The position numbers were made by a program, and so were the translations under genes. A stretch of DNA of 6,154 bases, from positions 1 through 6,154 of the forward strand of contig JALRAA010000098.1 of NCBI GenBank assembly GCA_023262645.1, in the 5' to 3' direction. Source of the stretch: Burkholderiaceae bacterium (GTDB lineage: Bacteria; Pseudomonadota; Gammaproteobacteria; Burkholderiales; Burkholderiaceae_C). How positions within the stretch are numbered: position 1 is the first letter of the stretch; the number at the start of each line of letters is the position of its first letter. Shown here in pieces: positions 1 to 5,351 of this stretch. Below the pieces are notes generated by a model. That model was not told the DNA's origin. It did no database searches and was given only the letters and a program-made list of their open reading frames with translations.

Positions 1-310
1 GCAACATGAAAACAGCAAATCCGAAGATGTCGATTTGTGTTTGGGTGCGGCGCGTGAACCTGGAATAGACCACGTCAATTTTGACGTGTTCGTTTTGCAG
101 CAAGGTATAGCAAGAGGCCAACAAAAATGATGCTGCGAACAAATACCACTGAACTTCTAAAAAAGCATTCGAGCTGTTGTTGAAAATTTTGCGAACCATG
201 GCGTTGACCGCACTGATGAGTGTGGCGGCCAATATCAGCCAGATCACATAGCGGTTGATCCATGTGTTGAATCGGTCAACCGCATTAGAAAAAGAGAGTA
301 GTCCCTGCAT
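1..310 (-). CDS. TRAP transporter small permease (DctQ/FcbT2-like), N-terminal part
   Basis: Membrane subunit of a tripartite ATP-independent periplasmic (TRAP) transporter, which pairs with a DctM-type large permease and a DctP-type binding protein to import organic acids or similar solutes with a sodium gradient. The first 103 residues are visible; the gene runs off the left edge. The ATG at 310-308 is preceded by GGAG at a 6-nt distance. One hydrophobic segment spans about residues 21-39, a second about 55-71, and a third begins near 93. The stretch NSSNAFLEVQWYLF (45-58), followed by YTLLQNEHVKIDV (68-80) and a TQxxID motif (90-94), matches my memory of the small permeases labelled mannitol/chloroaromatic TRAP (COG4665, FcbT2-like). 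The substrate cannot be read from this subunit; that label is historical. The large permease and binding protein would be expected further left. The GAF/Fis regulator gene lies 61 nt upstream on the same strand and is the obvious candidate controller. Confidence 0.85.
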   Translation of the reverse strand, partial: MQGLLSFSNAVDRFNTWINRYVIWLILAATLISAVNAMVRKIFNNSSNAFLEVQWYLFAASFLLASCYTLLQNEHVKIDVVYSRFTRRTQTQIDIFGFAVFML

Positions 311-316
311 AGCCAG

Positions 317-320
317 CTCC
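317..320 (-). promoter_or_regulatory. Ribosome binding site of the TRAP small permease gene
   Basis: The minus strand reads GGAG six bases before the ATG at 310-308. It is the clearest Shine-Dalgarno match among the minus-strand genes of the window and decides the start of the permease gene. Confidence 0.7.
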
Positions 321-335
321 GAGGTATGGGCAAGC

Positions 336-350
336 GCGCATTCTATGCGC
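336..350. promoter_or_regulatory. Perfect palindrome over the -10 box, candidate operator
   Basis: GCGCAT-TCT-ATGCGC is a perfect inverted repeat with 6-bp arms and a 3-nt centre. The minus-strand TAGAAT -10 element lies inside it. A dimeric helix-turn-helix protein bound here would compete with RNA polymerase. The adjacent Fis-type regulator is the natural candidate, but nothing in the sequence proves the pairing. As RNA it could also form a small hairpin; no U-run follows on the minus strand, so it does not look like a terminator. Confidence 0.4.
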
Positions 351-368
351 CTAGGCATGGGCTTACAA
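340..368 (-). promoter_or_regulatory. Candidate sigma-70 promoter for the TRAP transporter genes
   Basis: On the minus strand TTGTAA (368-363, four of six matches to TTGACA) is followed after exactly 17 nt by TAGAAT (345-340, five of six matches to TATAAT). Transcription would start near 333, leaving a leader of roughly 20 nt that contains the GGAG site. The position between the regulator stop and the permease start suits a promoter for the transporter operon. The match is by eye, so a chance hit is possible. No sigma-54 type -24/-12 element was seen here. Confidence 0.45.
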
Positions 369-375
369 AGCCTAG
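351..375. repeat. Nested inverted repeats at the regulator stop codon
   Basis: CTAGGC (351-356) is the reverse complement of GCCTAG (370-375), with 13 nt between. Nested inside, GGCTT (360-364) and AAGCC (368-372) form a 5-bp stem with a 3-nt loop. The right arm includes the TAG stop of the regulator gene (374-372). No T-run follows, so an intrinsic terminator is not supported. The structure overlaps the candidate -35 box. Confidence 0.35.
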
Positions 376-1460
376 TGGCTGCTCTTGCGCGACAGTTTTC
401 GGTAGAGGGTGGCGCGGCTGATTCCCAATGCTTTCGCGGCTTGCGCCACGTTGCCTTTGGCGTGGGAGATAGCGTTATTGATCATGGCCAGTTGCAGTTG
501 TTGCAACGCGCCTGTAGTAGCCGGTTGTGACGAATTGTTGCAACTATGCTGCAAAACGCATTGCACTTGCAAATGCAGTCCGGACCACAGCGGCACTTCC
601 ATGGGCTGGGTTTGATCGGCTCCATCGAACAGCAGGCCCGTTGGTATGGCGAACAAGTCGCTGGCATGCGGCGGTTTATCGCCCACCCAATGGAGCATGT
701 CACGCGCCAACATGTTGGCGCCCAACACCTCGCCTTCGCTGTTGAGCAGCAACAAACCGTCGTTGTCGTCTGCCATCAAGCGTCCGGGCCAATTCAAGCG
801 CAGCAGCAAATGGTGCGGTTGGCGCAACAACAAAGCGTTGCTGATGCTGCGTGCAGACAGCGCGGCCAAATGGGTGAGCTCAGGGCGTTCTTGGCTCATG
901 ACCGCGGTCAAGTCGAGCATGCCGATGCAATCGCCGTGACCGTTCCACAAAGGGGCACCGGCGCAACTGTAGATCGAGGTGTCTTTGAAGAAATGTTCGC
1001 CACGGTGCAACCACACGGGTTTTTTCTCGATCAGCGCGGCACAAATGGCCGATGTGCCCACGGCTTGCTCGCTCAAGTCCACCCCGACCCGGGCGATCAC
1101 ATCGACCCGCCGGTCATGCCGGTCAACGCCAGCACCGACATCGATCACCACGCCGCTGGCGTCAGTGATCAGTGGAAAAAAAGAGGTGCCTGCAATGGCG
1201 CGGCCCAATCGCTCAAGCTCTGGACGGGCTGCTTGAATCAGTTCATGGTGTTGGTCCAGCGTGCGCTTGATATGCGCACTGGACAAAGGATCAAAGCCCA
1301 CTTGGTAGTGCGGTTGCATGCCTTGCGCCAAGCAACGTTGCCAGCTTTGGCTGATCCAATCGGAGACCAGGGGTGAATGCGTGTCACCGTCCTGCATGAT
1401 GGCGGTTCTGGCAAGCTCTAACTGAGACAAGCGGTTGACGGAGACAGCAGAGGTGTTCAT
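372..1460 (-). CDS. GAF/Fis-type transcriptional regulator, AcoR-like without AAA+ domain
   Basis: Probable DNA-binding regulator of 362 aa. An N-terminal SQSWQRC motif (about 37-43), typical of AcoR-like activators, leads into a GAF-like sensor region (about 70-213) with ITDASGVVIDV and the hallmark CAGAPLWNGHGDCIGMLDLT (166-185). A PAS-like segment with LLLLNSEGEVLGANMLAR (about 236-253) follows. The last 40 residues are a Fis-type helix-turn-helix, with NAISHAKGNVAQAAKALGIS (329-348) and RATLYRKL after it. Full-length AcoR-type proteins are about 600-650 aa and carry a sigma-54 AAA+ domain between sensor and helix-turn-helix. Here there is no Walker A, no GAFTGA and no room for them, so sigma-54 activation is not expected. 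I chose the ATG at 1460; an in-frame TTG at 1481 would add seven residues, and neither has a strong ribosome site. It follows crcB after 37 nt and precedes the TRAP gene. The ligand is unknown. Confidence 0.85.
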   Translation of the reverse strand: MNTSAVSVNRLSQLELARTAIMQDGDTHSPLVSDWISQSWQRCLAQGMQPHYQVGFDPLSSAHIKRTLDQHHELIQAARPELERLGRAIAGTSFFPLITDASGVVIDVGAGVDRHDRRVDVIARVGVDLSEQAVGTSAICAALIEKKPVWLHRGEHFFKDTSIYSCAGAPLWNGHGDCIGMLDLTAVMSQERPELTHLAALSARSISNALLLRQPHHLLLRLNWPGRLMADDNDGLLLLNSEGEVLGANMLARDMLHWVGDKPPHASDLFAIPTGLLFDGADQTQPMEVPLWSGLHLQVQCVLQHSCNNSSQPATTGALQQLQLAMINNAISHAKGNVAQAAKALGISRATLYRKLSRKSSH

Positions 1461-1497
1461 GTGCTGGCCACTGTCGGACAAGCTGCTGACAGGCTGC

Positions 1498-1875
1498 TTA
1501 CCGCGCCCACAGCCATTCGACCGACTTGATGCCAGCCAAGGTGCACAGCAACGAACCGAACAAATGCAAGCCAGCGGTCAGCAGGGCCGTGGCGTACCGT
1601 CCATTGAGCAACATGTGCACCACTTCGCTGCTGAACGATGAAAACGTGGTCAACGCGCCCAAAAAACCTGTGACCAGCAGCAAGCGCCACACAGGATCGA
1701 GCTCAGGGGCTTGCTGAAAAACGGCGACACACACGCCGATCAGGTAGCCACCGATCAAATTGGCATAGAGCGTACCCCATGGCAACAAGGCGGAGGTGTT
1801 GAAGTGAACACTCAGTTGCCAGCGTGCCAATGCACCCAAACAGGCCCCTATACAAATGGCAATCACAGCAGCCAT
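1498..1875 (-). CDS. crcB: Fluoride ion channel CrcB/Fluc
   Basis: Small inner-membrane channel that lets fluoride leave the cell; Fluc proteins act as antiparallel dimers. Length 125 aa is normal for the family. Family marks seen: GALARW (14-19), GTLYANLIGGYLIG (34-47) with the conserved Asn39, and TGFLGALTTFSSFSSE (69-84) with the Phe-box residues Phe78 and Phe81. Four hydrophobic segments are evident (about 1-20, 33-53, 64-84, 96-117). I chose the ATG at 1875; an upstream in-frame TTG (1929) would add 18 polar residues not typical of CrcB. No strong Shine-Dalgarno precedes the ATG. I looked for a fluoride riboswitch between 1876 and 1952 and found no match. The regulator gene starts 37 nt downstream on the same strand, so co-transcription is possible. 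Divergent from the DUF6172/halohydrin dehalogenase pair. Confidence 0.93.
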   Translation of the reverse strand: MAAVIAICIGACLGALARWQLSVHFNTSALLPWGTLYANLIGGYLIGVCVAVFQQAPELDPVWRLLLVTGFLGALTTFSSFSSEVVHMLLNGRYATALLTAGLHLFGSLLCTLAGIKSVEWLWAR

Positions 1876-1952
1876 GCAAACACACCCATGGATAAAAATT
1901 GCATTATCAGCCCGCAGATGCCGGTGCAATGCCCGGGCCGCATAATCCTTGC
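1876..1952. promoter_or_regulatory. Divergent intergenic region between crcB and the two-gene plus unit
   Basis: These 77 nt must hold the starts of both divergent units. For crcB (minus strand), TTGCAC (1929-1924) and GATAAT (1908-1903) or TAATGC (1906-1901) lie 15 or 17 nt apart. For the plus strand, CATAAT (1941-1946) is a -10-like box only 7 nt before the ATG at 1953, without a good -35. ATTGCA (1898-1903) and TGCAAT (1925-1930) form an inverted repeat with 21 nt between. Both start codons are preceded by TTGC (TTTGC-ATG and CTTGC-ATG) and not by a clear ribosome site. All promoter calls here are weak. Confidence 0.35.
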
Positions 1953-2294
1953 ATGAGAAAAACTTATCCCTTGCAGGTGGAAGGACGGCATCCAGATCGG
2001 GTGCTCGATGCCATCAAGCACGATGTGCGCAAATATTTGAAGCGAGAGCGTCGCCGCCCCTTGCCCGCCGAGGTGGACTTTTGGGACTTCCAATGCCAAT
2101 TTGGGCTGAGCGCAGAAACAGCGCAACCGGTGCATTTGTCTGCGGTGATTGCATCGATCGACTCGGCAGCCAAAGAACAGGCCACGCAGGTGTATGTGGA
2201 AATCATCACCACCCATGGCAAACGCAAGCCCAGACCGGTCCTGCCAGACGCGCAGTTGTTGCCCGTGGGCGATGAAGACGGTTTGCCGGAGTAA
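1953..2294 (+). CDS. Conserved hypothetical protein, DUF6172-like
   Basis: A 113-aa protein whose function is not known. From memory it resembles the DUF6172 family found in Burkholderiales. The N-terminal half is basic and conserved in style: KTYPLQVEGRHPDRVLDAIK (3-22), then KYLKRERRRPLP (27-38), VDFWDFQCQFG (41-51) and a predicted helix with IASIDSAAK (66-74), ending with YVEIITTHGKRKP (81-93). It has no signal peptide or membrane segment, so it is probably cytoplasmic, and the Arg/Lys cluster may bind nucleic acid or an acidic partner (inference). I chose the ATG at 1953; an upstream in-frame ATG at 1899 would add 18 unrelated residues across the divergent promoter region. No Shine-Dalgarno is visible, and a CATAAT box at 1941-1946 would place transcription start close to the ATG, so a leaderless message is possible. 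Three nt separate it from the dehalogenase gene, with which it probably shares an mRNA. Confidence 0.8.
   Translation: MRKTYPLQVEGRHPDRVLDAIKHDVRKYLKRERRRPLPAEVDFWDFQCQFGLSAETAQPVHLSAVIASIDSAAKEQATQVYVEIITTHGKRKPRPVLPDAQLLPVGDEDGLPE
2288..2291 (+). promoter_or_regulatory. Ribosome binding site of the halohydrin dehalogenase-like gene
   Basis: GGAG ends six bases before the ATG at 2298 and overlaps the last sense codons of the upstream gene. It supports that start and translational coupling of the two genes. Confidence 0.65.
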
Positions 2295-2297
2295 AGC

Positions 2298-2969
2298 ATG
2301 TTGCAAGGTCTGCGTATCGTGGTCACGCAAGCGGATGTGTTCATGGGACCGGCTTTGTGCCAAGCCTTGACCGCGCATGGCGCCCAAGTATTGGCAGACA
2401 CCCACGATTTGACACCACCGCAAGCTGCACAGGATTTGGTTCAACGCCACAGCCCAGTCGACGTATTGCTGGTGAATTTGGCCGTGGCGGCCCCTGCCAC
2501 GCCCGTGGCTGAAGTGGATGAAGACGAATGGCAGCACATGTTCAACTCCATGGTTCATCCTTTGCAGCGTTTGGTCAAAGCGGTGTTGCCGCAAATGCAA
2601 GCGCGGGGCCATGGCAAGGTGTTGGTGATGGGCAGTGCCAGCGCCTTGCGCGGAATGAAGCGATCGTCGAGTTACAGCGCAGCACGCGGTGCGCAATTGG
2701 CGTATGTGCAAGCTGTCGGCGTGGAATTGGCGCCGCTGGGCATTCAGGTCAATGCGATCGCACAAAATTTTGTCGACAACCCGACCTATTTCCCGCCACA
2801 TATTCAAACCGATGCCCGATTCATCGAGCGCTTGAAGCGTGAAGTACCGTTAGGCCGCTTGGTCAAACCCGAGGAAGATGCCGAGTTCGCAGCGTATTTG
2901 TGCAGCCGCCATGCCGACTGCTTTGTGGGTCAGGTTTTTCCGGTCAGCGGTGGTTGGGCGGTGCGTTAG
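2298..2969 (+). CDS. Halohydrin dehalogenase-like protein of the SDR fold
   Basis: Likely cytosolic halohydrin (haloalcohol) dehalogenase, 223 aa. Such enzymes turn vicinal haloalcohols into epoxides plus halide, reversibly, and can open epoxides with anions such as azide, cyanide or nitrite. At the place of the SDR glycine-rich cofactor loop it has T10-QADV-F15-M-G17, which fits the family pattern T-X4-F/Y-X-G of the halide pocket. The catalytic part is Ser113-X12-Tyr126-X3-Arg130, the Ser-Tyr-Arg triad of this family, where true SDRs have Tyr-X3-Lys. The SDR NNAG motif is also lost (LLVNLAV, 57-63). The region AQNFVDNPTYFPP (155-167) and the ending VGQVFPVSGGW (210-220) match my memory of HheB/HheC-type enzymes; the family is about 225-255 aa. 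The start is backed by GGAG 6 nt upstream. It follows the DUF6172 gene by 3 nt. Automatic pipelines would probably label it an SDR oxidoreductase. Substrate and subtype cannot be read; HheB-, D- or G-like are all possible. Confidence 0.82.
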   Translation: MLQGLRIVVTQADVFMGPALCQALTAHGAQVLADTHDLTPPQAAQDLVQRHSPVDVLLVNLAVAAPATPVAEVDEDEWQHMFNSMVHPLQRLVKAVLPQMQARGHGKVLVMGSASALRGMKRSSSYSAARGAQLAYVQAVGVELAPLGIQVNAIAQNFVDNPTYFPPHIQTDARFIERLKREVPLGRLVKPEEDAEFAAYLCSRHADCFVGQVFPVSGGWAVR

Positions 2970-3971
2970 TCAATCCTCTTCCAAGGCCACCAAGCTGTTG
3001 ACCAACGCGGTTTGAAAGCGCTCGGGGTTTTGAACATGCGGGGCATGGCCCAAATCAGGAAACAACACCAACCGTGCACCTGGAATGGTTTTGATCGCTT
3101 TGAGTGACAGTGCGCGGTAGTTGCCAAGTGCCGACTTCAACGGCTCGGGTGCCAAATCTCTGCCAATGGCGGTGGTGTCTTTTTCGCCGATCAGCAGCAC
3201 GGTGGGCACTTTGATCTTGGCGAATTCGTAGAGCACCGGTTGATCCACGATCATCATGTAGGTCAAGGCCGAGTGCCAAGCCACGGTTTCTTTGCCAGGG
3301 CCACGGTACATGCCCGCAATCATTTGCACCCAGGGTTCGTATTCGGGCTTCCATTCGTTGGCGTAATAGGTACTCTGTTGGTAATTGCGCATGCGTTCGT
3401 CAGACATATTGAGTTCACGCGCATGCCATTGCTCAAGCGTGGGCAAGGGCACGCCCAAGGCTTTCCAGTCTTCCAATCCCAAAGGATTGACCATCACCAA
3501 TTGCGTGACTTCTTGGGGGAACATCAAGGCATAGCGCGTGGCCAACATGCCGCCCATCGAATGGCCAATCACCGTGGCTTTGGAGATCTTGAGAGATTTC
3601 AGAAGTGCATGCGTGTTGTCTGCCAATTCGTCAAAGCTGTATTCGTAGCTGATGGGTTTGCTGGATTTGCAAAAGCCGACCTGGTCGGGAACGATAACGC
3701 GCAAACCCGCTTGCTGAAGCACCACCGCCGTGTCATGCCAAGTGGCTGCACAGAAATTTTTTCCATGCAACAGCACAACCACCGGTCCCTTGGGTTTGGC
3801 AGGTTGGTAGTCCAAATAAGCCATTTGTATCGGCTGTCGTTGTGCGATGAAATGAAAATGCGAAACAGGTGCGGGGTATTCGAAGCCTTGCAACTCTGGC
3901 CCATACACGGGTGCGTCTGCATGCGCGGACAAGTTCATCGCCAACAACAGCAGCGCAAAAAAAGTTTTCAT
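2970..3971 (-). CDS. Exported alpha/beta hydrolase, last gene of the urease cluster
   Basis: Serine hydrolase of unknown substrate, 333 aa. It begins with a signal peptide (residues 1-18, basic Lys2, core FFALLLLAMNL, AHA before the cleavage site), so it should act in the periplasm or outside. Oxyanion-loop motif LLHGKNFCAATW is at 67-78, the nucleophile elbow GHSMGG at 136-141 with Ser138, probable acid Asp265 in GEKDTTAIG, and catalytic His309 in DLGHAPHVQNPERF. A lid region lies about 165-240. Ser as nucleophile argues against haloalkane dehalogenase or epoxide hydrolase, which use Asp. I chose the ATG at 3971, because only there does the protein start with a signal peptide; the longer start at 4010 would overlap ureG by 32 nt. 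It lies 7 nt after ureG without a clear ribosome site, suggesting translational coupling in the urease mRNA. Its stop codon abuts that of the convergent dehalogenase. A role in urea metabolism is not evident. Confidence 0.85.
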   Translation of the reverse strand: MKTFFALLLLAMNLSAHADAPVYGPELQGFEYPAPVSHFHFIAQRQPIQMAYLDYQPAKPKGPVVVLLHGKNFCAATWHDTAVVLQQAGLRVIVPDQVGFCKSSKPISYEYSFDELADNTHALLKSLKISKATVIGHSMGGMLATRYALMFPQEVTQLVMVNPLGLEDWKALGVPLPTLEQWHARELNMSDERMRNYQQSTYYANEWKPEYEPWVQMIAGMYRGPGKETVAWHSALTYMMIVDQPVLYEFAKIKVPTVLLIGEKDTTAIGRDLAPEPLKSALGNYRALSLKAIKTIPGARLVLFPDLGHAPHVQNPERFQTALVNSLVALEED

Positions 3972-3978
3972 GGTGTTT

Positions 3979-4641
3979 TCAAGCCGTTGCCAGCATGCCT
4001 TTGGTTTCAATGAATTTCACCACGCTGTCCAAGCCGCTGAGTGTTTTGAGGTTGGTCATCACAAAGGGTTTGAGTCCTTGCGCACCACTGCGCATGCGCT
4101 CGGTGTCTGCTTTCATCACCTCCAAATTGGCACCCACGTGAGGGGCCAAATCGGTTTTGTTGATGATGAACAAATCGCTCTTGGTGATGCCAGGGCCGCC
4201 TTTGCGCGGAATTTTTTCACCGGCGGCCACGTCGATGACGTAGATGGTCAAGTCGCTGAGCTCTGGGCTGAAAGTCGCCGCCAAGTTGTCGCCGCCGCTT
4301 TCGACAAACACCACATCTGCATTGGGAAATTTTTCGAGCATGCGGTCAATCGCTTCAAGATTGATAGACGCGTCTTCACGAATGGCCGTGTGTGGACAAC
4401 CGCCGGTCTCTACCCCCATGATGCGTTCAGCGGGCAATGCGCCGCTGAGGGTGAGCAAGCGCTGGTCTTCTTTGGTGTAGATGTCGTTGGTGATGGCAAC
4501 CAGGTCGTATTGGTCGCGCATGGCTTTGCACAGCATCTCCAGCAAAGTGGTTTTGCCAGAGCCGACTGGGCCGCCAATGCCAACACGCAGAGGCGGGAGT
4601 TTTTTGTGGCGATGGGGAATATGGTGAAGAGGGGTGCTCAT
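3979..4641 (-). CDS. ureG: Urease accessory GTPase UreG
   Basis: Cytosolic SIMIBI-class GTPase that delivers nickel to apo-urease together with UreD/H, UreF and UreE; GTP hydrolysis drives maturation. Length 220 aa is normal. Seen: P-loop GPVGSGKTT (24-32), NDIYTKEDQRLL (52-63), the nickel-binding Cys-Pro-His motif CPHTAIRED (82-90), Walker B type VFVESGGDN (111-119), and the guanine-specificity motif NKTD (161-164). The N-terminus holds four histidines (6, 7, 10, 12), a short extra metal-binding segment found in part of the family. The ATG overlaps the ureF stop as ATGA, implying coupled translation. Downstream, the exported hydrolase starts after 7 nt. All key residues are present, so the gene looks intact. 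Confidence 0.98.
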   Translation of the reverse strand: MSTPLHHIPHRHKKLPPLRVGIGGPVGSGKTTLLEMLCKAMRDQYDLVAITNDIYTKEDQRLLTLSGALPAERIMGVETGGCPHTAIREDASINLEAIDRMLEKFPNADVVFVESGGDNLAATFSPELSDLTIYVIDVAAGEKIPRKGGPGITKSDLFIINKTDLAPHVGANLEVMKADTERMRSGAQGLKPFVMTNLKTLSGLDSVVKFIETKGMLATA

Positions 4642-5333
4642 GATCGAAACAATCTTGAATACTGGGTTTCGTGGCGCGCCGACAAAATCGCCAGACGCGG
4701 GCTGAAGGCTTGCTGACCATTGTCAGGCATAGCCAGTGCGTGGTCGACCGCTTCGGGAATTTCCCTGCTCAAAGCGGCCAATATGCGTTGGCCGCTGAGT
4801 TGACCCAGCGGTACCGATTTCATGGCGGCTTGCACCATGTTTTCTGCCCAACCGAATGCGCAGGCGAGCACACCGTTTCGCACGGGTATGGTGTGCGTGT
4901 GCAGTGCCAGCGCCCATGCCACCGGCCAAGTGGGTGGCAGGCTGTCGCACAAATCGATGTCGTTGGTGTTGGCAGACGGGTGGTTGCGCAACCATGCCAA
5001 CAACGAACGACCCATTTGTTCGGTTTGCAAACGCATTTCGAAGGTCTCTCGGGTGTGCAGCACCCAGTCACTGAGTTCTTGCAAACGCAATTTATCTTGG
5101 TGCTGCCACGCGCGCAGTGCTTGGGCCACTACCGGCCATTCGCTGCGAGATTGCACCAAGTGCAATTGGTCAAGCAGCCATTCGCAGGCGCTGTGTTCAT
5201 CGTTCACCCAACCGTGCTCGACCGCAGCCTCTAGCCCTTCTGAATAAGAAAAACCACCAACAGGCAAGGCGGGTGAAGCCAATTGCATCAACCACAACAG
5301 TTGCGCCGCATGCATGTCTGTGGCGGGGTTCAT
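4638..5333 (-). CDS. ureF: Urease accessory protein UreF
   Basis: Nickel-insertion accessory protein, all-helical, which binds UreD/H on apo-urease and recruits a UreG dimer. Length 231 aa fits the family. The diagnostic N-terminal stretch is LMQLASPALPVGGFSYSEGL (15-34), followed by EAAVEHGWV (35-43). Further family traits are TRETFEMRLQTEQMGRSL (93-110) and the C-terminal QRILAALSREIPEAVDHAL near 182-200. I kept the ATG at 5333; a second ATG at 5315 (residue 7) lies closer to the conserved part and cannot be ruled out, as neither has a strong ribosome site. It begins 18 nt after ureE and overlaps ureG by 4 nt. Confidence 0.97.
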   Translation of the reverse strand: MNPATDMHAAQLLWLMQLASPALPVGGFSYSEGLEAAVEHGWVNDEHSACEWLLDQLHLVQSRSEWPVVAQALRAWQHQDKLRLQELSDWVLHTRETFEMRLQTEQMGRSLLAWLRNHPSANTNDIDLCDSLPPTWPVAWALALHTHTIPVRNGVLACAFGWAENMVQAAMKSVPLGQLSGQRILAALSREIPEAVDHALAMPDNGQQAFSPRLAILSARHETQYSRLFRS

Positions 5334-5351
5334 CTTGTCACGGCGGTGTGA

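Noticed and set aside
336..375. Intrinsic terminator after the regulator gene
   Set aside because: Inverted repeats are present, but no T-run follows on the minus strand, and the same bases make a better promoter.
546..1376. Long plus-strand open frame of 276 codons antisense to the regulator
   Set aside because: It lies opposite a regulator with clear GAF and Fis-type motifs, its translation is rich in Gln/His/Arg as expected from the complement of codon-biased DNA, and no domain is recognisable.
1876..1952. Fluoride riboswitch upstream of crcB
   Set aside because: The minus strand does not show the conserved fluoride-aptamer pattern as I know it (GGNGAUGG...GCUGAUGACUCCU-like), and the region is short. 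The GGGCTGATAATGC stretch only recalls part of it.
1863..2807. Minus-strand open frame of 314 codons opposite the DUF6172-like and dehalogenase-like genes
   Set aside because: It spans two well-supported plus-strand genes and their promoter region; the translation is His/Arg/Gln-rich and without family resemblance.
2298..2969. Ordinary NAD(P)-dependent short-chain dehydrogenase
   Set aside because: The glycine-rich cofactor motif, the NNAG motif and the catalytic Lys are all replaced, in exactly the manner of halohydrin dehalogenases.
2970..3971. Epoxide hydrolase or haloalkane dehalogenase that would pair with the halohydrin dehalogenase
   Set aside because: The nucleophile elbow is GHSMGG with Ser; both those families use Asp at this position, and the gene belongs to the urease transcript on the other strand.
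3240..4013. Plus-strand open frame of 257 codons over the alpha/beta hydrolase
   Set aside because: Shadow of a gene with signal peptide and full catalytic triad on the minus strand; no recognisable product.
3970..4716. Plus-strand open frame of 248 codons over ureG
   Set aside because: Fully opposite an intact UreG; the composition is that of an antisense shadow.
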